Source: Brachyspira pilosicoli P43/6/78 (GTDB taxonomy: Bacteria; Spirochaetota; Brachyspiria; Brachyspirales; Brachyspiraceae). Taken from it: a stretch of DNA of 64,000 nt. Where the stretch lies: positions 2,356,001 to 2,420,000 of the forward strand of contig NC_019908.1 of NCBI RefSeq assembly GCF_000325665.1, in the 5' to 3' direction. Made by a program: the position numbers and the translations under genes. Under the pieces are notes generated by a model. The model did not search any database and was not told the origin of the DNA. It was given only the letters and a program-made list of their open reading frames with translations. Below, piece after piece: positions 45,577 to 53,628 of the stretch (position 1 is the stretch's first letter; every line of letters begins with the position of its first letter).

Positions 45577-46647
45577 ATGTATTATATTGGTATAGATATA
45601 GGTTCAACGGCTTCTAAGGTTGCTGTTTATGATGATAAAAAAAATGATTTTGTAGAACTGTTTATGATTCCTACTGGTTGGTCTGGAGTGGAAGCTTCTT
45701 CACAAATATTAAAAATGCTTGAAGAGAAAAACATAAAAAAAGAAGATTCATATTTTGTTGGTACTGGTTATGGGAGGGTTGCAATAGAATATGCTGACAA
45801 AACTATAACAGAGATTACTTGTCATGCTAAAGGAGCTAATTTTTTATTTTCAAATTTAGACGGCACATTGATTGACATAGGAGGGCAGGATACAAAAATA
45901 ATAAGCATAAAAAACGGTAAAGTTGACAATTTTATTATGAATGATAAATGTTCTGCAGGCACTGGTAGATTTATAGAGTTAATGGCTAATTCTTTGGGTT
46001 GTTCTATATCAACACTTCTTGAAGAGGCTCAAAAATGTGAAAGCACTGATGTTGTAATAAGCTCTATGTGTACTGTATTTGCTGAAACTGAGGTTATAGG
46101 TCTTAAGGCTAGCGGAAAAGAAAAAAAAGAGATTGCTTATGCTATAGTAAACTCTGTTGCAAATAAAGTCTCTTCATTATGCGGAAAGTTTAAAGATGAT
46201 ACTTATTTTCTAACTGGCGGATTATGCATGTTTGATTATTTAGTTAAGGCTTTAGAGAAAGCTTTAGGCGGAAAGGTGATAACAGATAAAAGAGGGCAGT
46301 ATGCTGGTGCTATAGGTGCTGCTATAATAGGATTTGAAAAAAAATCTAATAATAAAATAATTAACAATACAAAAAATAATATAGCAGAAAATAATGAACA
46401 TAATAAAGAAAAAAGATTAATAATAACATTCAATACCACAACAGATGTTATGAGGGCAGAAAAGACTTTCAAAAATGTTATGGCTCAAACCAATGAAGTA
46501 TTGGGGAATATTATATCTATACCAAGTGAAATATCTGCAGGGTGTGGCATGTGTTGGGAGAGTGAAGTTGTTTTTGAAGAGAAGTTAATTAATATATTAA
46601 AAGAAAATGATATAGAATATGATAATTGCTATAAGATAGAAAAATAG
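45577..46647 (+). CDS. 2-hydroxyacyl-CoA dehydratase-type activase fused to DUF3343
   Basis: A 356-residue two-domain protein. Residues 1-260 are a BadF/HgdC-type ATPase: GIDIGSTASKVAVYD (phosphate loop), IDIGGQDTKII, and the bridging [4Fe-4S] cysteines in NDKCSAGTGRF and SSMCTVFAETEV, then FLTGGLC. A 15-residue Asn/Lys linker leads to residues 280-356, which match DUF3343, a proposed Se/S carrier: RLIITFNTTTDVMRAEK, then IPSEISAGCGMCWES with Cys 323 and Cys 326. The usual activase is about 260 residues, so the C-terminal domain is an addition. Together with the upstream desulfurase this suggests chalcogen delivery coupled to reductase activation. That coupling is inference. Confidence 0.82.
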   Translation: MYYIGIDIGSTASKVAVYDDKKNDFVELFMIPTGWSGVEASSQILKMLEEKNIKKEDSYFVGTGYGRVAIEYADKTITEITCHAKGANFLFSNLDGTLIDIGGQDTKIISIKNGKVDNFIMNDKCSAGTGRFIELMANSLGCSISTLLEEAQKCESTDVVISSMCTVFAETEVIGLKASGKEKKEIAYAIVNSVANKVSSLCGKFKDDTYFLTGGLCMFDYLVKALEKALGGKVITDKRGQYAGAIGAAIIGFEKKSNNKIINNTKNNIAENNEHNKEKRLIITFNTTTDVMRAEKTFKNVMAQTNEVLGNIISIPSEISAGCGMCWESEVVFEEKLINILKENDIEYDNCYKIEK

Positions 46648-46995
46648 TTTTTTATTTGCGGTTGTTTTTCCACAGTTATTTTGCGATAGGCACCTACTTG
46701 GTACGATCGAAGGTAGTCCTTAAGGCGACTGAAGGAAGTTCTCGTGGTGCGAAGGCGGGAAAAAGTTGAATAAAAAACTTATACGATAAAATTTTTTTAG
46801 TTTTTATTTGTTGGGGCTTTGCCCCCACGCCCCCACTTCTTTTGTTGCCACAAAGAAGCAAAAGGGCTGCATTTTTATCTAAAATAAAACTATTATCTTA
46901 TACTTTATACATATTCTAAATATACAAAAATAAAATATTTTCACTTTTTTGTTCTTTGAGGAAGTCCTCAGAACGTAGCTACGGGAAAAGAACAA
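46648..46995 (-). repeat. dispersed GC-rich intergenic repeat, copy C (inverted)
   Basis: Fills the 450-base gap between the activase and hydA. The minus strand of 46797-46870 carries the clearest core: GCTTCTTTGTGGCAACAAAA, GAAGTGGGGGCGTGGGGGC, AAAGCCCCAACAAATAAAAA. It holds a 7-8 bp hairpin and a GGGGC-AAA-GCCCC hairpin. 46690-46765 carries the second GC-rich module (GGCGACTGAAGGAAGTTCTC). 46955-46990 has a further fragment. No gene is visible. Confidence 0.75.
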
Positions 46996-47046
46996 TAAAA
47001 AAATTATAGAATATTATTGTTTCAATATATTGTAAAAAATTTTAAT

Positions 47047-47080
47047 ATAAAAAAGCAGCTATTAAAAAATAATAACTGCT
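47047..47080 (-). terminator. rho-independent terminator of hydA
   Basis: On the minus strand AGCAGTTATT (47080-47071) pairs with AATAGCTGCT (47063-47054), a 10-bp stem with one G-U, followed by T6. It lies 17 bases after the hydA stop. Confidence 0.85.
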
Positions 47081-47096
47081 ATTAATTTACAATTTT

Positions 47097-48533
47097 TTAG
47101 TTACAATCAATATCCACATAATCACCTAATTTAAAATGATTACTAAAATCTGCATATTTATCTAGTGTTTTTCTTTTTATAAATTTTCCATGTCCTTTAG
47201 TGCCTACAAACTTATTATCCTTACATACAATTTTTCCTCTTGATATAACTGTATCAATAGAACATAAAAGTTCAATTCCTTCATAAGCAGTATAATCACA
47301 AGCCCCATGCATATTTGTTTTTGTGATAACTGATTTTTTATTAGGGTCTATTATAGTAATATCAGCATCGGCATTTGGAATAATAGCACCTTTCTCTGGA
47401 TAAAGTCCATATATTAAAGCAGGGTTATAGCATAAAGTTTCAACGAATTTATTAATACTTATTCTTCCTTTCATAACTCCTTCAGAGAACATCAAAGGAT
47501 ATCTCTCCTCAACTCCGCCTGCACCATTAGGGCATTTAGTAAAATTATCTTTTCCTTTTATTTTATCTGTTTCATAATTAAAAGGACAATGGTCTGTTGC
47601 TATTACCTGAATATGTCCGTCTGCAATAGCTTTCCATAATCTGTCAGAGTCTTCCTGTTTTCTTAATGGAGGAGACATTACAAATTTAAGTCCGTCTTCT
47701 CTGTCATATTCTTTATCAGTTAAAACTAAATACTGAGGACAAGTTTCTGAAAAAATATTTTTGTGTCCCAAAGCTCTAGCATTAACTATTTCATCAACAC
47801 TTTTTGCTGCAGAAGTATGAACTATATATACAGGAGCATTTCCCGCTATAACAGATAAATGTATAATTCTATTAACAGCCTCTGCTTCTGCTTCAGGAGG
47901 TCTGCTTATAGGGTGATAATGTACAGAAGTTTTTCCCTCTTCAACAAATTTCTTTTTTAAATATTCTACTACATAATGGTTCTCAGCATGAAAAGCAGAA
48001 ACTCCATTAAGCTCTTTCATTTTTTTAAGTACACGCACAACATTATCATCTTCTATTTTATAGTTATAAGTTAAATACAATTTTGTACTTTGTAAGCCTT
48101 CTTCTTTTGCTAATACTTCAAGCCCATTAAGAACATCTTCATCAACATGCTGCAAAACTCCGTGAAAACTATAATCAATAACAGCCTTATTATCAGCAAG
48201 AGTATGATAATATTTTAATTGATGAAACACATCGCAGTCTTTAGGTCCAAAGCCCATATGATCAACTATAGTGGTAGTGCCCCCGCAAGCAGCGGCAACA
48301 GTACCAGTATAAAAATCATCAACAGCTCTGCCAATTCCTACATCTATATCCATATGCGTATGAACATCAATTCCACCAGGCATTACATACTTACCTGAAG
48401 CATCAATTATTTCTGCTCCTTCGCATTTTAAATCAGTACCTATTTTAGATATTTTTTCATCTTCTATTAATATATCAGCTTTATAAGTTTCTGAAGCATT
48501 AACTATAGTACCATTTTTTATAATAATTTTCAT
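47097..48533 (-). CDS. hydA: dihydropyrimidinase/D-hydantoinase
   Basis: A 478-residue cyclic amidohydrolase that opens hydantoin or dihydropyrimidine rings. Metal ligands and motifs: GGIDVHTHMD (His-x-His), the carboxylated Lys in STKLYLTYNY near residue 150, SAFHAENH, VYIVHTSAAKS, and TDHCPFNYETDK with the catalytic Asp. NGAGGVEERYPLMFSEGV follows. The length is normal. E. coli HydA (YgeZ) lies in the yge purine cluster, and here the gene is 4 kb from the same set, although separated by an ankyrin gene and a lipoprotein gene. It has its own terminator. Probable role: ring opening of a purine- or urate-derived intermediate. Confidence 0.92.
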   Translation of the reverse strand: MKIIIKNGTIVNASETYKADILIEDEKISKIGTDLKCEGAEIIDASGKYVMPGGIDVHTHMDIDVGIGRAVDDFYTGTVAAACGGTTTIVDHMGFGPKDCDVFHQLKYYHTLADNKAVIDYSFHGVLQHVDEDVLNGLEVLAKEEGLQSTKLYLTYNYKIEDDNVVRVLKKMKELNGVSAFHAENHYVVEYLKKKFVEEGKTSVHYHPISRPPEAEAEAVNRIIHLSVIAGNAPVYIVHTSAAKSVDEIVNARALGHKNIFSETCPQYLVLTDKEYDREDGLKFVMSPPLRKQEDSDRLWKAIADGHIQVIATDHCPFNYETDKIKGKDNFTKCPNGAGGVEERYPLMFSEGVMKGRISINKFVETLCYNPALIYGLYPEKGAIIPNADADITIIDPNKKSVITKTNMHGACDYTAYEGIELLCSIDTVISRGKIVCKDNKFVGTKGHGKFIKRKTLDKYADFSNHFKLGDYVDIDCN

Positions 48534-48635
48534 AGCACTTCCCTATAATAAAATAACAATTTAATTATACTAAAAATTTTATTAATATCAATTTATAAAT
48601 TAATATATTATAGAAATTAAAGAATTATGATTATA

Positions 48636-48664
48636 TTGACTGTGAATATTTTGTAATATATAAT
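48636..48664 (+). promoter_or_regulatory. promoter of the ankyrin-repeat gene
   Basis: TTGACT (48636-48641), 17 bases, TATAAT (48659-48664), 24 bases before ATG 48689. Transcription would start only about 18 bases ahead of the start codon. Confidence 0.65.
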
Positions 48665-48688
48665 CAAATTGTATATATGGGGGTATAT

Positions 48689-50857
48689 ATGAAAAAAGTA
48701 TTTGTTATATTATTCTTGTTTAATATTCTTTTGTATTCTAAAACTTTAGATGAATTGTTATTTTCTGCTGTAGAAGATAATAATATAAAAAAAGTTCAAT
48801 CATATTTAGAGCAAGGTGCAAACTGTAATGCATTAGATTCTTATGATAGAACAGCTTTAATGAATGCTTCTGTAAGTGGATATAATGATATAGCAAAATT
48901 GCTTATAGAAGAAGGTACTGATGTCAATATTCGAGATAAAGCAGGTGCTACAGCATTAATGTATACTGCTAGAGATACAAATTATGAAATGGTTGAATTT
49001 TTATTAAAAAATGGTGCTGATGTAAACATTAGAGATACAGAAGGAGATACTGCATTATATTATAGTATTGAGCATAATAGTCGCGGACAAAAAAATGAAA
49101 CAGAAAATGCTATAAAAATACTTAATTTATTAATAAAATACGGTGCTGATGTAAATACTAAAAACGATAAAGGAACATCTCTTCTTGATGTATCCTATAG
49201 AATTTCAGAATCTTTTGATAAAAATAAAGAAATGTTTAAAATATTAGTTGAAAATGGTTTTGATTTAGAGTCAAGAATAAAGGCGGATAGATCTGATTAT
49301 GATTATACTCCTTTAATGATTGCTGTTTATAAAAAAGATTATGATATGGTTAAATATTTGCTTGATAAAGGTGCCAATCCTAATACAGCAAATAATGAAA
49401 AGAAAACTGCTTTAATGATTGCTATTGCTAATAATAATTTTGATATTTCAAAATTACTTATACAACAAGGTGCCAATATAAACACAAAAGATGAATATGG
49501 TTATACAGCATTAATGAGAGCTGCTATGATAGGAAGCTATGAAATGGTTAAATTTTTATTAGAAAATGGTGCCAATATAAATACTAAAGATAATGATGGA
49601 AACACTGTATTATATTATAATATTTACTATGCTGGTTATGGAGAAGAAGAAAGACTAGAAAATGCTAAAAAAATATTTAATTTATTAATAAAATATGGTG
49701 CTGATGTAAATACTAAAAACAATTATGGAGCATCACTTCTTAATATATCTTATAGAGCTTCAACAGCATTGGTACAAAATAGAGAAATGTTTAAAGTATT
49801 AGTAGAAAATGGTTTTGACTTAGAATCAAGAATAGATGGTGGGGAGCATTCTCCTGATGATTATGATTATACTCCTTTAATGATAGCAGCTGCAATAAAT
49901 GACTATGATATGGTTAAATTTTTAGTTGAAAAAGGTGCTGATGTAAATGCCAAAACACATTCTGAATATAGCTCAGTAGAAACTCCTCTATTACTCTCAT
50001 TAGATTATGAACATATTGAATCTAGATATGATGAAAATTCATCTGTTGCAGAATATTTAATAAATAATGGTGCTGATATAAATGTAACAAATGAGGATGG
50101 AGAGACACCTTTAATGTATGCTTCCAAACTTCATAATATAAAAGTGATAGAACTTCTAATACAAAAAGGTGCTGATATAAATGCTTTCAATAATTATGGA
50201 AATACAGCCTTAATATATGGTGTAAATAATTTAGAAACAGTAAAATTATTAGTTGAAAACGGTGCAGATGTAAACTTTTATAAAGGAGGAAGTACTGCTT
50301 TAATATCAGCATGTGAGTATAGTCATGAAAGAAATATAGATGTAATAAAATATTTAGTTTCAAAAAATGCCAATATAAATGCACAAGATAATAAAGGAGA
50401 CACAGCTTTAAATAAAACTCTTGATACTTCAGATGAAGGCAGTATTGATATATTAGACTTTGAAATAGCTAATTTTTTAATAGAGCAAGGTGCTGATGTA
50501 AACATAAAAAATAAACGAGAATATACTCCTTTTATATATCTTGGTATGGGTGAAGGTAATTTTAATAATAAAAGTTTTCAGGAATATCGTATAAAATTAG
50601 CTGAAGTTTTATTAGAAAAAGGTGCAGATATTAATGCCAAAGATTATAATGGATACACTTCTTTAATGTGGGCTTGTGCATCATCAGGATCAAGGTTTGC
50701 TGAACCATATGTTAAATTTCTAGTAGAAAAAGGAGCCGATATAAATATAGAAGATAACCATGGAGATACTGCTTTAGATATAGCAGAGAATCTTAAACTT
50801 AGAAAAATTGTAAGTATTTTAAAAAAAGCTCAAAGAGCTCAAAGAAATAGAAACTAA
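48689..50857 (+). CDS. secreted ankyrin-repeat protein
   Basis: About 722 residues from ATG 48689, preferred over an in-frame ATG at 48677 because GGGGG lies six bases upstream and the signal peptide starts at once (MKKVFVILFLFNILLYS). The rest is a continuous array of roughly 17-18 ankyrin repeats with the pattern G-x-TALM-x-A and LL-x-x-GADVN. Several repeats contain a longer insertion (for example after ALYYSIEHNSRG), and the region repeats itself in blocks: residues about 100-200 resemble about 280-390. It should bind protein partners in the periplasm or at the surface. Secreted ankyrin proteins are frequent in Brachyspira; the target is unknown. Confidence 0.88.
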   Translation: MKKVFVILFLFNILLYSKTLDELLFSAVEDNNIKKVQSYLEQGANCNALDSYDRTALMNASVSGYNDIAKLLIEEGTDVNIRDKAGATALMYTARDTNYEMVEFLLKNGADVNIRDTEGDTALYYSIEHNSRGQKNETENAIKILNLLIKYGADVNTKNDKGTSLLDVSYRISESFDKNKEMFKILVENGFDLESRIKADRSDYDYTPLMIAVYKKDYDMVKYLLDKGANPNTANNEKKTALMIAIANNNFDISKLLIQQGANINTKDEYGYTALMRAAMIGSYEMVKFLLENGANINTKDNDGNTVLYYNIYYAGYGEEERLENAKKIFNLLIKYGADVNTKNNYGASLLNISYRASTALVQNREMFKVLVENGFDLESRIDGGEHSPDDYDYTPLMIAAAINDYDMVKFLVEKGADVNAKTHSEYSSVETPLLLSLDYEHIESRYDENSSVAEYLINNGADINVTNEDGETPLMYASKLHNIKVIELLIQKGADINAFNNYGNTALIYGVNNLETVKLLVENGADVNFYKGGSTALISACEYSHERNIDVIKYLVSKNANINAQDNKGDTALNKTLDTSDEGSIDILDFEIANFLIEQGADVNIKNKREYTPFIYLGMGEGNFNNKSFQEYRIKLAEVLLEKGADINAKDYNGYTSLMWACASSGSRFAEPYVKFLVEKGADINIEDNHGDTALDIAENLKLRKIVSILKKAQRAQRNRN

Positions 50858-51138
50858 ATTTTTATAATTAATTTTCTAATTTTATATTTTAGTAAAATAA
50901 AAACTTATAGAAGTACAGAAAAGATACAATAATTTTTACAGATTAATGAATATGATAAAATAGAAGTATATTTATATGACAAATAATACTTGAGGAAGAA
51001 AGAAGATTAGGTATTTAATAAGGTTAAAAAATAAAGCTATAGTTAAAAATATTAATTTAAATCTTATCAGTGAATTAAAAGAATTGAGTATAGAAAAATA
51101 TAAATAGTATTAGATATTAAATTAATTAACATATTTAA
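50858..51138. other. AT-rich intergenic region, possible gene relic
   Basis: No intact gene. Short open stretches on the plus strand (for example 51050-51107, ending SELKELSIEKYK) look like scraps of a decayed reading frame but cannot be assigned. Confidence 0.3.
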
Positions 51139-51173
51139 AAAATAAAAACCCCCTGCTTATTTCAAACAAGGGG
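51139..51173 (-). terminator. terminator-like hairpin downstream of the 51.4 kb lipoprotein gene
   Basis: On the minus strand CCCCTTGTTT, loop GAAAT, AAGCAGGGG form a 9-bp stem with one bulge, followed by GTTTTTATTTTTT. It is about 200 bases after the lipoprotein stop, so the transcript would have a long 3' end. Confidence 0.65.
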
Positions 51174-51287
51174 AATCATTATATTTTATCAAGCCCAATT
51201 TTATGATAATTCATAATAAGCTTGAATAAATAAATAGATTTTTAGTTGTAAAAATATATTTTATGCTTATAATGTGTTTGGTTGAAG

Positions 51288-51327
51288 GGTATATAGGAAG
51301 GAGAATTAAAATCCTTCCATATATACT
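51288..51327. other. long stem-loop between convergent genes
   Basis: GGTATATAGGAAGGA (51288-51302) pairs with TCCTTCC-ATATATAC (51312-51327) with one bulge and a nine-base loop; TTTTAT follows on the plus strand. It may be the plus-strand terminator opposing the lipoprotein gene. Confidence 0.5.
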
Positions 51328-51376
51328 CTTTTATAATAAATAATAAATAATAAAAAACTATTATGAATTAAATCCT

Positions 51377-51940
51377 TTATTGCCAGATATAATTGTCGTT
51401 AACTGTAAGTGATAGTTTTATTTTAGATTTAATTGCTTCTACATTACTATCAAATACATATGAATCATTTCCAGGCTCTATCTCAAATGTTGCAACTAAT
51501 GGTGAATTTCCACTAGCATTACCTCCTGTAAATATTGAACGACCTATAGTAGTTTTGATTTTAAATTTACTTTTATCTAGGCTCTTTAAGCTATTTAATA
51601 CTTCAGTTTTTACATTGTCTGCAGAAACTCTACCAGAAGCACCTGTACTTTCTACAGATAATGTATCGCCTGAAAAATTTCCGCTAGAAAAAGTAAATAT
51701 AGCGTTATTTACTGGTGAAGTTTCTGGTATATTTTTTAACCAAGCCTCTAAATCAGATGCTTTTAATATTGTTTTAGTTTCTTCAGGTTTTTTATTGCCT
51801 GTATCCTCTGTAGTGCCTGTATTTTCTGTAGTTCCACCTCCAATATCACCAGTACCAGTTGTTTTTTTGTTGTTACAGCTTATGCTGAGTAATGATAAAG
51901 CCATTACCATTACAAAAATGGATAAAATCTTTTTGTTCAT
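51377..51940 (-). CDS. lipoprotein of unknown function
   Basis: A 187-residue lipoprotein; the signal peptide ends in the lipobox LLSISC (Cys 22). A Gly/Thr/Glu-rich flexible linker (about 23-58) leads to a beta-rich domain of about 125 residues (AIFTFSSGNFSGDTLSVEST and onward) with no recognised family. It is probably surface- or periplasm-exposed on an acylated N-terminus. A 7-bp microsatellite lies about 230 bases upstream of the start. AAAAGGAG precedes the ATG. Confidence 0.7.
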   Translation of the reverse strand: MNKKILSIFVMVMALSLLSISCNNKKTTGTGDIGGGTTENTGTTEDTGNKKPEETKTILKASDLEAWLKNIPETSPVNNAIFTFSSGNFSGDTLSVESTGASGRVSADNVKTEVLNSLKSLDKSKFKIKTTIGRSIFTGGNASGNSPLVATFEIEPGNDSYVFDSNVEAIKSKIKLSLTVNDNYIWQ

Positions 51941-52170
51941 AGTACGAACTCCTTTTAATAAATTTTTTTATTATAAACATTAATAATAATGTTTATTGCT
52001 GAATAATTGACATCAGAATATTGATTTATTATGTTAAGTATATTTGTGAAAATGATATTTATGTAATAATATACTTTTCTTAGTGTATTAATTAATTTAT
52101 GCAACACAAAAAGAGTTTGCAGTTTTATTATAGTTAGTATATTTTTAGATTTTTTATTATTTAAAGAATA

Positions 52171-52233
52171 CTGATTGCTGATTGCTGATTGCTGATTGCT
52201 GATTGCTGATTGCTGATTGCTGATTGCTGATTA
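52171..52233. repeat. 7-bp microsatellite (CTGATTG)
   Basis: Eight perfect head-to-tail copies of CTGATTG and a ninth ending in A. It lies in the 857-base region between the lipoprotein gene and yqeB. Short tandem repeats of this kind change copy number by slippage. Confidence 0.95.
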
Positions 52234-52469
52234 TCAGTTATATTTGAAGATATTCTTATATTGTTCATTATGAATATATAATATTACTTTTTTATTTTTA
52301 TGTCAATATTTTATTTGTAATTTTTTCATATTTTTCATATTTTTTATAATACTTTTTAAAACATATATATGTAGATATATTTTCATTAATAAATTATATA
52401 AATAAAAATATCATCTTAAATAAAATAAAATTTAATAAATTCTCTTTTTTTAAAAAATAATGTTTATAG

Positions 52470-52517
52470 TTTATTCGTATGAACAAAGTAGTTTTCTATT
52501 TTGTTCATACGAATAAA
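52470..52517. repeat. 18-bp perfect inverted repeat
   Basis: TTTATTCGTATGAACAAA (52470-52487) is exactly complementary to 52500-52517, separated by 12 bases. No T-run or gene is adjacent. It could be a paired operator site of a TetR-like regulator, a relic of a mobile element end, or an RNA hairpin. Confidence 0.85.
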
Positions 52518-52560
52518 ATGAAATTTTTAAATACAATTTTAAGCAAGCATAATAAAAAAA

Positions 52561-52578
52561 TAGTATTAAGTAATACTA
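52561..52578. repeat. 18-bp palindrome
   Basis: TAGTATTA-AG-TAATACTA, perfect 8-bp arms. It lies 44 bases beyond the longer inverted repeat; both sit in the gene-free stretch downstream of yqeB. Confidence 0.7.
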
Positions 52579-52654
52579 ATTATGTTTTAAATTAAGATAA
52601 ATACATGTTTTTTGTATAAAATGTAGTTTTTATGAAGTGTATACGATGGATATA

Positions 52655-52775
52655 AACTCTTTTATACCAATATTGAAAGGTACCTTGCCTACGGCACGCA
52701 GAGCGTCGGTAAAAGAAGTGTGGTACCTTATGGGTACGCTTTGCAGGTGGCTAGTACCAACAAATAAAAAACTTA
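52655..52775. repeat. GC-rich intergenic repeat related to the dispersed family
   Basis: Contains AAGGTACC (52676-52683) and its complement GGTACCTT (52722-52729) enclosing a GC-rich segment, then GGGTACGCTTTGCAGGTGGC and ACAAATAAAAAACTT, the last matching the right end of the other copies. It is the most diverged member and lies just downstream of yqeB. Confidence 0.5.
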
Positions 52776-52797
52776 AAATTTTTATTTAAAAAATAAA

Positions 52798-53625
52798 TTA
52801 TCTATTATATAAATAGATCATAGCAGTAAGCACAGCTCCGCCCAAGTTTCTTGCCTTGTCTGAAATAGTAAAACAGTTATCATATTCAGATTTTCTAGGG
52901 TCAATATCTGCTATTTTTAATCCATTGTGTACTTTAAAACCATCTCTTATAATGCCTCGCAAAAGCCCTTCAAAAGGTGCTATTACTTCTATTTTTTTGT
53001 TATCGTTGTTTATATATGCTATAACTTCTTTTTCTCTCACAAAATCGCCTATGTTTTTTATGTTTTCAATAATGCCGTCAGAGCTTGCATGTATTACTCT
53101 TTCAGCTTCTTTGCCTCCAATGTTTCCTGGTATTCCTGTGTTTGGTATAGCTTCGCCTTCTAAATACATTCTTCCAAGATTGTGGCCTCTCATAGTTTCT
53201 ATAACAATATCGCAGTCTTTGCCTGCAGTAAAACCAGGTCCTAATACTATAGTATATTTTGCCATAGATTTATTAGTGCCTAGATTTTTTTTAGCGATTA
53301 TAGCATCAATTAAAAATGTTGGTTTTATATGATTTAATATTTCACAGTTAGGGTCAATAAGAATAGGAATTTCTTTATAATCTTTATTTGCAATTATATT
53401 AAGAGCCTCTTCATAGTTTTTTACAAGTACAGCTTCAATATCTTCTACTTTTGTTTTACCATCATAAACAGCTTCAGATAATGCAACCTTTCTTCTTATA
53501 GCAGAGGGGTGCTGCGTCTCTAATATAATAACTTTGAAATGAGCCTTATATAGAGAGTACACAACACCAGTAGCTAAATCACCAGCTCCTCTTACAATTA
53601 CAAGTTCATTATTAATTAAACTCAT
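52798..53625 (-). CDS. yqeB: YqeB/EF2563-family selenium-dependent molybdenum hydroxylase accessory protein
   Basis: A 275-residue protein of the EF2563 family: VIVRGAGDLATGVVYSLYKA (nucleotide-binding N-terminus), ETQHPSAIRRKVALSEAVYD, VLGPGFTAGKDCDIVIETMRG, GHNLGRMYLEGEAIPNTGIP. The C-terminal biotin/lipoyl-like beta domain (IENIKNIGDFVREKEVIAYI, then VIAPFEGLLRG) is typical. The family tracks with SelD and molybdenum hydroxylases that carry a labile selenium atom and is thought to help insert it. It starts three bases after the xdh stop, so the two are co-translated. No yqeC or selD is in the window. Confidence 0.88.
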   Translation of the reverse strand: MSLINNELVIVRGAGDLATGVVYSLYKAHFKVIILETQHPSAIRRKVALSEAVYDGKTKVEDIEAVLVKNYEEALNIIANKDYKEIPILIDPNCEILNHIKPTFLIDAIIAKKNLGTNKSMAKYTIVLGPGFTAGKDCDIVIETMRGHNLGRMYLEGEAIPNTGIPGNIGGKEAERVIHASSDGIIENIKNIGDFVREKEVIAYINNDNKKIEVIAPFEGLLRGIIRDGFKVHNGLKIADIDPRKSEYDNCFTISDKARNLGGAVLTAMIYLYNR

Positions 53626-53628
53626 AAA

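Noticed and set aside
49000-50800. Eukaryotic-type effector acquired by transfer
   Set aside because: Ankyrin repeats are common in this bacterial group, the codon use matches neighbours and a bacterial signal peptide is present.
52171-52233. CRISPR or attachment site
   Set aside because: A simple 7-bp tandem repeat with no spacers, integrase or tRNA nearby.
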